This document shows positions 21,138 through 31,200 of a stretch of DNA of 35,604 bases, one piece after another. The notes beneath the pieces were generated by a model, which ran no database searches, was not told the origin of the DNA, and saw nothing but the letters and a program-made list of their open reading frames with translations. Each line of letters begins with the position of its first letter. Within the stretch, counting starts at the first letter, position 1. Location: assembly GCA_023260695.1 (NCBI GenBank), contig JALQUR010000527.1:1-35604 (forward strand), in the 5' to 3' direction. This DNA is from Planctomycetaceae bacterium. GTDB taxonomy: Bacteria; Planctomycetota; Planctomycetia; Planctomycetales; Planctomycetaceae. A program made the translations under genes and the position numbers.

Positions 21138-23693
21138 CTAAGCCGTCCTTTGTCCCGGATACCGCACTCTTCCGTGGTGGGCCGCAAGCAGCGATTTGAT
21201 CAGCGAATCTTCAATCAGACGAATCTCGTTCATCTGCAGATTGCACTGGTCAAACTGGCCGTCCAGCAACCTCTTCATTGTAATTTCACTGACGAGCGAC
21301 TGAATTCGTTTCGGTGTTGGTTCCTTCAGTGTCCGGCTGGCACTTTCCACCGCATCAGCAAGCATCAGTACCGCCGTTTCCTTCGTCTGTGGCCGCGGTC
21401 CTGGATACCGAAAACTGGATTCAGAAGCGTCCGTGCGATGGTCCGTATCGGCCTTGCGAGCAGCTTCCTGAAAGAAATACTCAACGAGCGTTGTTCCATG
21501 ATGCTCCGCAATGAATGGATGCAGCGCGACAGGCAGATCATTCTCATCAGCAAGCTCCAGCCCGTCCTTGACGTGCCCGATAATGATGAGCGTACTCATC
21601 GCAGGTGCCAGAGCATGGTGAGGGCTCTTTTCGCTCTCCAGCATGTTCTCAATGAAGTACTCCGGCTTCATCATCTTGCCGATGTCATGAAAGTAGGCAC
21701 CGACGCGCGTCAGCAGACCGTTTGCACCAATCGCATCCGCCGCAGCTTCAGCCATGGAAGCAACGGTGATGGAGTGATTATAGGTCCCGGGAGCTCGTCG
21801 CGCCAGTTCCTGCAGCAGCGGGTGAGAGACACCGCTGAGTTCAAGCAGACTGATATCCGTAACAATTCCAAAAGCCTGCTCGATCAGGGGCAGACTTCCC
21901 GCAACAAAAAAGCATGCGAACAACGCGTACCCGGCAAACAGCGAGGATGAAAACAACAGCAGCCGCAGATCCGCCAGCGAATGCTGGCCCTCAAACTGAA
22001 CCCAGCTGACAGCCAGATGAATCACCATCGCACCAACGGCGAGAATAAAGCCAGCGCGAATCATCACCAGCCGGGAATTGATCTTTCGTAAGGGGAGCAG
22101 TGAAAGGATACACACCAGCAGTAGTGTCAGCAGATGGCCGGTACTGGCCACTGTCGCAACAGAGACCAGCGTTGGCAGAGTCAGAGCAGTAAGTAATGCA
22201 ACTGCCTGCCCGTGAACAATTGTGGCCACCATCACAGCTGCCAGCAGCGGGATGATCTCTGCTCGCAGTGGATCATCACTGGCCAGGCAGGCAACAAAGA
22301 CAACGCTGCTGCACATCAGTACGTAAACCAGCAGCTTCGATCCGTCGAAGAGCAGATCCGGTGCTGAATACTGCAGTACTTTCCCCGCAAGAATCACGGC
22401 AGCAATCAGACAGATGAACCATCCAGCCTGCCGCGGCAGCTTGTGAGCAAACGAGAGCTCCGACTCATACTTCCGACTCTCCTCACGCAGTACTTCCAGA
22501 TCCTGCGGTGTCAGACGACTGCCCGGAGGCACCAGCGGTGACATCTCCTCATAGGTCGTGTAGGCTGGCGCTGTCGCATCCATTCGCTCCTGACGAGCAG
22601 CCAGAGTGCTTCTGGCGTCAACCTGCAGCTGACCCTGAATGTGCTGCGCCAGCCATGCATTGATCTGATCCTTAACAACAGCGAGCACTGGAACACCAAG
22701 CCACTTTGCTCCGAGTCGTCCGGTATCCAGCAGCTGATCAGCAATCAGGACATCTGCCATGACACCCTCATGCACGATTTCTCCGTCGGCATCAATGACC
22801 TGAATCGGAGAATCACTCGTCAGCTCAGCCGCATCACTGTCTCCGGGCTGATACCGCAGTTCAGACAGATCACACAGCCCAAGCCGTGCCAGATCCTCGG
22901 TCAGCAGCACAAAGTCCTCGATCATCGTCTCAATGCGATCACCGCTGGATTCATCCGGACTGCTGAGGTGATTTCGGAGCACAACGAAACTGGTGTCGTC
23001 AATCTCCTCCGCCTCTGTGTCTGAGGCAAGTCCGAATCCACTGACTGTCGCCTCGGAAACCTCAGCCATTTCACCGCTGTTGGCAACCTCCTGCAGATCG
23101 TTACGTAACTCCGCCGTCAGCAGATCGAGACTGAATTCCTGCTGTTTGAGTACCAGCGGCGCCTGTCGCCCCGCCTGTTCACGAAGCCGGCGACTCTGCC
23201 CTTCATTGATCACTTCAAAATTCACACGAGCCAGCACGCCACGGGAAACATAGTCCCCCTGCCGCAGCGACAACTGCGGCGCCCCCAGCTGAGTCGCCAG
23301 TTGCAGACCGACGACAGCCAGAACCCCCACCAGCACCAGAGAAAATGACCGGTAATCACGCAGCTTGCGAAACAGCTGATCCGCCGAACTGGAGGATGGT
23401 CGGAAGACCCGCGGCTGTCGAGAACGGCGAGCGCCAAAGAATGACATCAGCAGACCCCCTGCTTCTCTGCCAGAAACTCGGGCCGACCTGACACGCGGCA
23501 ACTCAGGCTCATGTAGCGCAGCCACAAACCGCTGCCGGGCATCCATGCCGATGGCGACAGAATTCTGATTGGAGGTCTGCGAGACCCTGTTGTATTCATT
23601 GATCTGATGCGTTGCCGGAGCAGCGACCGGCGCGCGTCCGGAATCAGGATTCCCCGGGTGCTGAAGACTGATCAGCATCACCGCTTGTTTCAT
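21138..23693 (-). CDS. 7TM-HD (PgpH-like) HDIG phosphohydrolase, putative cyclic-di-AMP phosphodiesterase (start uncertain)
   Basis: Large extracytoplasmic region, multiple TM helices, HD domain GTYNHSITVASMAEAAADAIGANGLLTRVGAYFHDIGKMMKPEYF, FIAEHHGTTLVEYF. Confidence 0.9.
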   Translation of the reverse strand: MKQAVMLISLQHPGNPDSGRAPVAAPATHQINEYNRVSQTSNQNSVAIGMDARQRFVAALHEPELPRVRSARVSGREAGGLLMSFFGARRSRQPRVFRPSSSSADQLFRKLRDYRSFSLVLVGVLAVVGLQLATQLGAPQLSLRQGDYVSRGVLARVNFEVINEGQSRRLREQAGRQAPLVLKQQEFSLDLLTAELRNDLQEVANSGEMAEVSEATVSGFGLASDTEAEEIDDTSFVVLRNHLSSPDESSGDRIETMIEDFVLLTEDLARLGLCDLSELRYQPGDSDAAELTSDSPIQVIDADGEIVHEGVMADVLIADQLLDTGRLGAKWLGVPVLAVVKDQINAWLAQHIQGQLQVDARSTLAARQERMDATAPAYTTYEEMSPLVPPGSRLTPQDLEVLREESRKYESELSFAHKLPRQAGWFICLIAAVILAGKVLQYSAPDLLFDGSKLLVYVLMCSSVVFVACLASDDPLRAEIIPLLAAVMVATIVHGQAVALLTALTLPTLVSVATVASTGHLLTLLLVCILSLLPLRKINSRLVMIRAGFILAVGAMVIHLAVSWVQFEGQHSLADLRLLLFSSSLFAGYALFACFFVAGSLPLIEQAFGIVTDISLLELSGVSHPLLQELARRAPGTYNHSITVASMAEAAADAIGANGLLTRVGAYFHDIGKMMKPEYFIENMLESEKSPHHALAPAMSTLIIIGHVKDGLELADENDLPVALHPFIAEHHGTTLVEYFFQEAARKADTDHRTDASESSFRYPGPRPQTKETAVLMLADAVESASRTLKEPTPKRIQSLVSEITMKRLLDGQFDQCNLQMNEIRLIEDSLIKSLLAAHHGRVRYPGQRTA

Positions 23694-24672
23694 ACGCTGA
23701 AACGATTTCCCGAACCAGACGATGTCTGACAATATCCTGACCACTCAGGCCAACGCTGGCAACTCCGGAAACTGCCGAAAGTCGACGAATGGCATCTCCG
23801 AAGCCGGATCTGACCCCACGATCGAGGTCATTCTGAGTCGAATCACCGGTGACAACGATCCGGGAATTCTGACCCATGCGAGTCAGAAACATCTTCATCT
23901 GTGTAACCGTTGTATTCTGAGCTTCATCGAGAATCATGAATGTCTCGTTCAGCGTGCGGCCACGCATGAACGCCAGTGGCAGAATCTCAATCACGTCGTT
24001 GGACATGAGTCGCCGGACCTGCTCGTAGTCCACCATGTCGTGCAATGCATCCAGTAATGGACGAACAAACGGGTTGACCTTGGCAAACAGATCGCCCGGC
24101 AGGAAACCCAGCTTTTCCCCCGCCTCCACCGCCGGACGCACCAGAACAATCTTGCGAACGGTCTCAGCACGCAGAGCCACCAGTGCCGATGCGACAGCAA
24201 GGTATGTCTTTCCGGAACCTGCCGGACCATCGCAGAACACCAGATCGTTTTTCTGCATCGCTTCCATGTAGATCTTCTGACCAGCGGTCATCGGACGAAT
24301 GGCACCGACGCGATCACGACCACCACGCAGACCGGTGAAGCCCCCCTGACTGCGGACAGGAGACGGTTCAGGCGTATCACGTGGCACCTGCCGAGTCACA
24401 TAACGATCGTCACCTTCTGAGCCTGCAACCGGGCGAACTGGCAACTCAGCCACGGCCACACCGGGATGCTCACTCAGATCCTGTCTCCAGCGAAGCAGCA
24501 GCTCGAGTGCCTGTCGAACAGATTCGTCTTCTCCTCGAATGCGAACCTGATTCCCCCGCAACACCACCTGTGCCCCCGTCTGCTCGCGAAGTCTGCGCAG
24601 GTTCTCATCCCGAGCACCGAACAGCATTCTCGCTTCTTCGTGGTGGTCCAGCTCAATATAAGACTCTGGCAT
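23644..24672 (-). CDS. phoH: PhoH family ATPase (YbeZ-like)
   Basis: PMTAGQKIYMEAMQKNDLVFCDGPAGSGKTYLAVASALVAL, LVRPAVEAGEKLGFLPGDL, MRGRTLNETFMILDEAQNTTVTQMKMFLTRMG, VVTGDSTQNDLDRG. Confidence 0.96.
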   Translation of the reverse strand: MPESYIELDHHEEARMLFGARDENLRRLREQTGAQVVLRGNQVRIRGEDESVRQALELLLRWRQDLSEHPGVAVAELPVRPVAGSEGDDRYVTRQVPRDTPEPSPVRSQGGFTGLRGGRDRVGAIRPMTAGQKIYMEAMQKNDLVFCDGPAGSGKTYLAVASALVALRAETVRKIVLVRPAVEAGEKLGFLPGDLFAKVNPFVRPLLDALHDMVDYEQVRRLMSNDVIEILPLAFMRGRTLNETFMILDEAQNTTVTQMKMFLTRMGQNSRIVVTGDSTQNDLDRGVRSGFGDAIRRLSAVSGVASVGLSGQDIVRHRLVREIVSAYETSGDADQSSAPGES

Positions 24673-24771
24673 AGGCCCTTCCTGTGCACATCAATCCTGA
24701 TTTTGTCTGCAGAAAATCACACTGATCGACGCCAGACCGCATCCAATCCGGATCTGCCGCTCATTGGGCGG

Positions 24772-24808
24772 CCGGGGCGATCTGATGTTCTGGACTCATC
24801 CGCCCCGG
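24772..24808. repeat. GC-rich inverted repeat CCGGGGCG-N21-CGCCCCGG upstream of phoH
   Basis: ccggggcg atctgatgttctggactcatc cgccccgg. Confidence 0.7.
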
Positions 24809-25153
24809 AATCTTAGACGTCAGCCGTCATGGATTCATCTCAGATTGCCTGTGGCAGCCGATTTCCTGTTCATCTGAAGCGACACAAATCAGAAGCGAAT
24901 GGACGCAGAATCTCTCTGATTTCCTTCAAAACCAGAAGAATCAGCACGATTCTCCACAATGTTGCCAGTTTGCTTCAGCTCGCTGCTTCCGGATTCATTG
25001 CTACATCTGGATTTGAGTCGCCGCACGGAGAGCCAGAATTGCAGCCCAGTCTGATTCCCCCGCAATTCCTGCAGTGCACAAACTACACTCAGAAAATCGA
25101 CTTTTTCCCAGACAAGGTCCGCTGACTTTGTCGACTTCAGGGTGGTTCGCACC

Positions 25154-26779
25154 ATGTCTTCTGCAATTGACCCTCAGGCACTCGCCTCTGTCAGCCGTCA
25201 GTCCGCTGGCTCAGTAAGCTCCTCCGCAGCAGTCGGAAATCGAAGCGGAGTTCTCCAGCGAATCAGCGTCTATCCGGCAACAGCGATGGCCGTCAGCCTG
25301 TCTGGAGTGATGCTGGTTTTCCTGGCCTTCATCCGACTCTGGCCGACCGATCTGTGGGACCACCTGAATTACGGTCGCCGCATCCTCGCAACCGGAGAAC
25401 TGTTTCGCACCGAACCATTGCTGCCACTGTCGGAAGGGATGCCAATGGTAAACATCCCGTGGCTGAGTCAGGTGATCCTTGAATTGCTGCACGCCCGCAT
25501 CGGGCTCTCTGCCCTCCAGTTTGCTGCCGGTCTCTGCGGTGCCTTCACAGCACTGCTGCTGGGACTTCGTGCCTGCCGCAGATCCCACTCTGCCTTTGCC
25601 GCTGCAACTGCAGTGATTGTCTTCTTTGTATTCAACCGCGAGGAGCTTCAGATTATCCGTCCGCAGCTCGCCGGCCTCGTGTGCTACAGCATCGTTCTCT
25701 GGTGGGTCTTTGGGAATGCCCCCCATCGCAGACGCTGGTGGATCATGCTGCCGGTGCTTTTTGCTCTCTGGAGCAACCTGCATGGATCATTCATTGTGGG
25801 ACTGTTTGCAATGGGTACTGCCGCAGCAGGCCGCCTGATCGATTCCCTGATCAGAACACGGTCACTTCTGCATTCTCTGAGGGATCGCAGTCTCATTCGC
25901 ACTATTCTGCTGACTCAGCTCTGTGCCGCCGCCGCTCTGCTTAACCCATGGGGCCCGGCTGTTTACACGGAAGTGCTGAACTTCTCGTCGAATCCGAACC
26001 TGGCGTCCATGTTTGAATGGGATGCGCTGAGCATTCGCGGTCCTCGTGGACAGGATGCGGCAGCAGTGCTGGCACTGCTGTTCTTCGCGACCGCCGTCAC
26101 GCCACGACGCATTCGCACCATGGAAGTACTGCTGCTGGCGGTCACCGGATATCAGGCGGCCTGGTCCGGTCGCATGCTGAACTGGTGGATTCCGCCGGCA
26201 GCACTGTTTGTCGCCATTCATGTCTCCGCAGCACTTCGTCACCGACGCAGACGTCGGCTCCGCACTTCAGCCTCGCCATCCCTGAAATGGACGATGCTCA
26301 GCCTCGCTGCACTGCTGCTGTGCCTGCAGCTGAATCCTCTTGTTGCACGACTGCGCAGCGGTGCTCGACTGACCGATGTTCAGGCACTGTCACCTCAGAC
26401 ACCGATCGATACTGTCAGCTTCCTGAACGAACTGGAGTCATTGCCGGAAGGCCCGATCTTCATTCGCGCAGAGTGGGCCGGATATCTGATGAATCGAGGC
26501 CCGGCAGGACTCACGACGATGGTCAACCTGCATGTCCATGCGATTTCCGAAGAAGTCTGGAACAGTTACATCTCACTGCATGAAGGTCATCCGGGCTGGG
26601 AACGCCGACTGGATGATTACAGCATCAACGTCGCCATTCTCTGCAAGAACACTCAGGGTCTGCTGATCAGAGAAATGAAACAATCCGCGGACTGGAAGAT
26701 CCTGCGTGAAGATCGTCAGGCAGTTGTTCTGCAGCGTAAATACCCGCTGAGCCAGCTCAGTACTCCCCCGTCTCCGTAA
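25154..26779 (+). CDS. Polytopic membrane protein, glycosyltransferase-39-like topology, function unknown
   Basis: Many hydrophobic segments: AVSLSGVMLVFLAFIRLW, AFAAATAVIVFFVF, LVCYSIVLWWVF, MLSLAALLLCLQL. Loop sequence LWPTDLWDHLNYGRRILATGELFRTEP is typical of such proteins. Confidence 0.6.
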   Translation: MSSAIDPQALASVSRQSAGSVSSSAAVGNRSGVLQRISVYPATAMAVSLSGVMLVFLAFIRLWPTDLWDHLNYGRRILATGELFRTEPLLPLSEGMPMVNIPWLSQVILELLHARIGLSALQFAAGLCGAFTALLLGLRACRRSHSAFAAATAVIVFFVFNREELQIIRPQLAGLVCYSIVLWWVFGNAPHRRRWWIMLPVLFALWSNLHGSFIVGLFAMGTAAAGRLIDSLIRTRSLLHSLRDRSLIRTILLTQLCAAAALLNPWGPAVYTEVLNFSSNPNLASMFEWDALSIRGPRGQDAAAVLALLFFATAVTPRRIRTMEVLLLAVTGYQAAWSGRMLNWWIPPAALFVAIHVSAALRHRRRRRLRTSASPSLKWTMLSLAALLLCLQLNPLVARLRSGARLTDVQALSPQTPIDTVSFLNELESLPEGPIFIRAEWAGYLMNRGPAGLTTMVNLHVHAISEEVWNSYISLHEGHPGWERRLDDYSINVAILCKNTQGLLIREMKQSADWKILREDRQAVVLQRKYPLSQLSTPPSP

Positions 26780-26820
26780 GTTATTCAGCACAGCTGCACC
26801 GTTCGCTCAAGGAATCCGTC

Positions 26821-28170
26821 ATGTCTCGTCCGGGTCGCGCATCCTGCCGTAACTCCATCCCTCTGCGCAGGGTGATCCTCATTCAGGCTGTGGTCTTGCT
26901 GGCACTCACCGGATCATGGTCGCTGATGCCGCGGGATCAGAAACTCGCGGTGGCTGCCACAGCACTGCGACAGCCCTACCCGCTGACAGTAAATCTGCGG
27001 TCGTCCACTGCAACGGTGATCACATCGCTGCACGCTGATGAACGTGTTATTTCCGACGCAGATCTGCAACAGGCACTGAGAATGCTGATCCCGCGTTTCA
27101 GTCGCAGCCAGCTGCGCCCCAATCTCATCGAACATGCCCTGCGGACCTGGGGCAGCACCATCGACTTCGGTGACCCGGATGCCATCTCCGGTCCGGAGAT
27201 GGCCGCATTTCTGACTGATTCCGCGCGACATCTCGAATCGTGGAACAACAAAGTCGATCCGATGATCGATGATGCACCGCAGGGAGTCTACGTACCCTTT
27301 GGTGGTGCCCGCTCGAACAGCGTTCACCACGATCACGCACTGGCAGCGTTGACGGAATCCGGTCTCGCTCTGGATTATCCCGTCATTACCCCGCGCAGAA
27401 CAACGTCCGTGCGTTACATCCTCGATGAAGCCCTTCGCGATTTCCGGCTGGATGGTGTTGAGCCGGAGTGGTCGGTGCTGAGTTTTGGGCTCTGGATGGC
27501 TCAGGATGGAATCACAGAATGGCATAACGGCTCCGGACGCCGTATCAGCTTTGACAGCCTCGTCAACCGCCTGGTCCGGGAAGCAATGCAGCGTGGCGTC
27601 TGCCTCGGGACGCACCGGGTGTACACGCTTGCGGCATTACTCAGACTGCATCACATGCATGATCAGACACTGCTCAGGCCTGCTACTGCAGAAGTGGCGG
27701 CCCGGTATCTGCATGAAGTGCAGCGTCGCATTGAACAATCACAGAACGAAGATGGATCATGGTCCGTAAACTGGATGCAGCTGCCGGAGGGCCCCGAGAT
27801 CCCGACTGATGACTCCCCGCTGAACCGCAGCATTATCGCCACCGGACACCATCTTGAGTGGATGGCGATCTCACCTGAGGAATTTCATGTTCCGCGTGAA
27901 CAGATCATCAAAGCAGGCGAATGGCTGACACAGCAACTGCTGGCAAGCAGCCCGGAAGATGTCGAATTGAACTATACGTACTATTCCCACGTCGTTCGCG
28001 CACTGGCACTCTGGCGCGGGTCCAGCCCTGCGGAATTCTACACCCAGCATGCTCAGCAGGCTCCGGATCCGCTTGAACCCGAAGAATCTTCGCTGGAAGA
28101 ATCGTCGCTGAATGATGCTGAACAGGCTCCGGAGCCGAATCCTCAACCCATTGATGCATCGGTGCTCTGA
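26821..28170 (+). CDS. Hypothetical membrane-anchored protein, possibly alpha/alpha-toroid-like
   Basis: Single N-terminal hydrophobic segment; C-terminal half contains RRIEQSQNEDGSWSVNWM, which resembles the QxxDGSW motif of toroid/terpene-cyclase-like proteins. Acidic low-complexity tail. Confidence 0.6.
   Translation: MSRPGRASCRNSIPLRRVILIQAVVLLALTGSWSLMPRDQKLAVAATALRQPYPLTVNLRSSTATVITSLHADERVISDADLQQALRMLIPRFSRSQLRPNLIEHALRTWGSTIDFGDPDAISGPEMAAFLTDSARHLESWNNKVDPMIDDAPQGVYVPFGGARSNSVHHDHALAALTESGLALDYPVITPRRTTSVRYILDEALRDFRLDGVEPEWSVLSFGLWMAQDGITEWHNGSGRRISFDSLVNRLVREAMQRGVCLGTHRVYTLAALLRLHHMHDQTLLRPATAEVAARYLHEVQRRIEQSQNEDGSWSVNWMQLPEGPEIPTDDSPLNRSIIATGHHLEWMAISPEEFHVPREQIIKAGEWLTQQLLASSPEDVELNYTYYSHVVRALALWRGSSPAEFYTQHAQQAPDPLEPEESSLEESSLNDAEQAPEPNPQPIDASVL
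28081..28110 (+). repeat. In-frame 15-bp tandem duplication (EESSL x2)
   Basis: gaagaatcttcgctg gaagaatcgtcgctg, one mismatch. Confidence 0.85.
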
Positions 28171-28221
28171 CTGGCCCCATTGCCGGCAGGTTTGGAGATC
28201 ACAGGCAGACGGCTAGAATCC

Positions 28222-28240
28222 AGTTGAACTTCTTTCAACT
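28222..28240. promoter_or_regulatory. Spaced palindrome AGTTGAA-N5-TTCAACT upstream of dnaE2; candidate operator
   Basis: agttgaa cttct ttcaact, 18 bp before the ATG at 28259. Confidence 0.45.
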
Positions 28241-28258
28241 TCTCTGCTGTCTGTATTC

Positions 28259-31200
28259 ATGCCGGATCCTCCTCCATCTCGTCGCCGCCCCGTTACGGCA
28301 GCTCTCCGGCCGCCTGCCGCAGAAGTTCCGTATGCTGAACTTCACTGCCGCACAAACTATTCATTTCTTGAAGGGGCGTCTCATCCGGATGAACTGGTCA
28401 GTCGAGCGGCTGAGCTCGGTCTGAAAGCACTTGCAATTACCGATCGAAACTCAGTGGCGGGTGTTGTCAGAGCTCACGCTGCCGCAGTCAGGACTGGTCT
28501 TCAGCTGATGCCAGGGGCTGAAATAACACCAGCAGACTCAGCTCCGATCATCCTCCTGCCGATGACCCGAAACGGCTGGTCTGCCCTGTCTCAGCTGATC
28601 ACCCTCGGTCGCCGCCGTGAGACAAAGGGAAATTGCCGTCTCACACTCGCGGATCTCGCCGACTACTCCACAGATCTGCTTTGCTGCGTGCCACTGCAGC
28701 AGGAAACGCAACTCCGGTTTGAACGCAGGTTCAGGCCAGGGATGAACGCCTCAGTCCCTGGCAACACATTGCAGCAACTGCGGGAAATCTACCCCGATCG
28801 CTGCCACGGCCTGGTTGAGCTGCACTATGGCCCCGACGATCAGACAATTCTGGAGCAGTGCACACAACTCTGCCGAAAAGCTGGTATTCCACTCGCCGCT
28901 GCAAATGATGTGCATTTCCATGAACCGCAGCGACACAAACTGCAGCAGCTGCTCACAGCCGTACGACTGCGGTCCGGCGTCGCAGGCCTCGGACATGAAC
29001 TGATCCCCAATGCGGAACGTTTTCTGAAGACCGGTTCGCAGATGCTCCGGGTTATGCGTGGTCGAACTGATCTGCTGCAACAGACCCTGCAGATTGCCTC
29101 CCGCTGTACGTTCTCGCTCAATGAACTGAAGTACGAATATCCGGAAGAACTGGTACCCGCGGGACTGACTCCGATTGAACACCTCCGCAATCTGACGTGG
29201 GCCGGGAGTGCGGCTCGCTATCCTGACGGTGTCCCGGAACGTATTCGTGGCATGATTCGCCACGAACTTCAGCTGATTGAAGAGCTCAGCTATGAAGCTT
29301 ATTTCCTGACTGTCAGCGATCTGGTTCGCTTTGCCAGGGATCGTGGAATCCTGTGTCAGGGCCGCGGCTCAGCGGCCAACAGCGTCGTCTGTTTCTGTCT
29401 TGGTGTTACGTCAGTTGATCCGGATCGCATTGATCTGCTGTTCGAACGATTCGTGAGTCGCGAACGAAATGAAGCCCCGGACATTGATGTGGACTTTGAA
29501 CATGAGCGGCGGGAGGAAGTCCTGCAGTATCTGTACCATCGATACGGTCGCGATCGCGCAGCAATGACCGCTGCAGTCATTACCTATCGACCGAGATCTG
29601 CCATCCGTGACATCTCCCGAGCGCTTTCGTTTTCAGAAAACCGCACAAACCAGCTGGCGGCGAGAATGGACCATGTGAGCAGTGAGGAGCAGCTTGCTGA
29701 TCGTCTTCGCGATGGCGGACTTGATCCCGAAACTTCAACCGGCAGGATGGTGCTGCAGTTCCTGCAGACATTAATCGGATTTCCCCGACATCTGTCGCAG
29801 CATCCGGGAGGAATGGTGATTTCCCGCGGACTGCTCAGCGATCTGGTCCCTGTCGAAAATGCAGCGATGCCGGGTCGGACTGTGATTCAGTGGGACAAGG
29901 ATGACCTGGATACGCTGGGACTGCTCAAGATCGACATCCTTTCGCTGGGTATGCTCTCCGCCATTCGCCGTGCTTTTGATCTGATTGCCAGGCACCACGG
30001 GCAGTCGCTCACCCTGGCGGATATCCCGGCGGAGGATCCCCAGGTCTACGACATGATCTGTGCGGCCGACACAATGGGCGTGTTTCAGATCGAAAGCCGC
30101 GCTCAGATGAGCATGCTGCCACGCCTGAAGCCACGCTGTTTTTATGACCTTGTCATCGAAACAGCCATTGTCCGCCCTGGCCCGATTCAGGGAGACATGG
30201 TGCATCCTTACCTTCGTCGTCGCAGCGGCGAAGAACCCGTGGAGTATCCCCGGCAGGAGGTCCGAGATGTTCTGCACCGCACACTGGGGGTTCCAATCTT
30301 TCAGGAACAGGCCATGCGGCTGGCAATCGTGGCAGCAGGATTCAGCCCCGGGGAAGCCGATCAGTTGCGCAGAGCCATGGGAGCCTGGAGAAAGACCGGG
30401 CTGATTGCTCAGTTTCACCAGAAGCTCGTCCGCGGGATGCTGGAACGAGGCTACACCGAGGATTTTGCGGAACGTGTCTTCAGACAGATCAGTGGCTTTG
30501 GCGAATACGGGTTTCCTGAATCGCATGCTGCCAGCTTTGCTCTGCTGGTCTACATCTCGGCATGGCTGCGGCGGCACCACCCGGCTGTTTTTGCAGCCGC
30601 CCTGATCAACAGCCAGCCAATGGGCTTCTACGCACCGGCGCAGCTTGTCCGAGATGCCCGGGAGCATGGCGTCGAAGTAGTTCCGCCGGATGTCAGCTGC
30701 AGCGACCGGGACTGCACTCTGGAACCGATTCCTCAGTCACATTCCCCGGGCCGGAAACAGCAGCACCGCGACAAAGCATTCCGCCTCAGACTGGGACTGC
30801 GGCTGATTCGCGGCTTGCCTGAAGAAATTGCTCACCGGATTGAGCAGGTGCGACAGGCAGGGCCGCCGTTTCGTTCGTTCGACGATTTTGCCCGCCGGAC
30901 TCGTATCGATCGTCGTTCCCTGCAGATCCTCTCGCGTGCCGACGCTCTGGCCTCACTTCAGCCGGACAGACGAACTGCACTCTGGGATTCGCTGCCGTCA
31001 CGTAACCCGCTGCCGCTGCTGGATACCACTGACAATGTTGCCAGCGGTATCGATCCACAGCTGCCCCCGATGTCGCTGCAGGAACAGGTCGTTGCTGACT
31101 ACTCCTCTGCGGGGCTTTCACTGCGTCCGCACCCGCTCACGTTTCTTCGCGAACTGCTGCAGCAGCGGCATGTGAGAACGGCAGCAGAACTGGAGACAGA

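Noticed and set aside
20958-21950. 330-aa plus-strand ORF opposite the HD phosphohydrolase
   Set aside because: Antisense to a confident gene, no family motif.
29771-30667. 298-aa minus-strand ORF inside dnaE2
   Set aside because: Antisense shadow of strongly conserved polymerase sequence.
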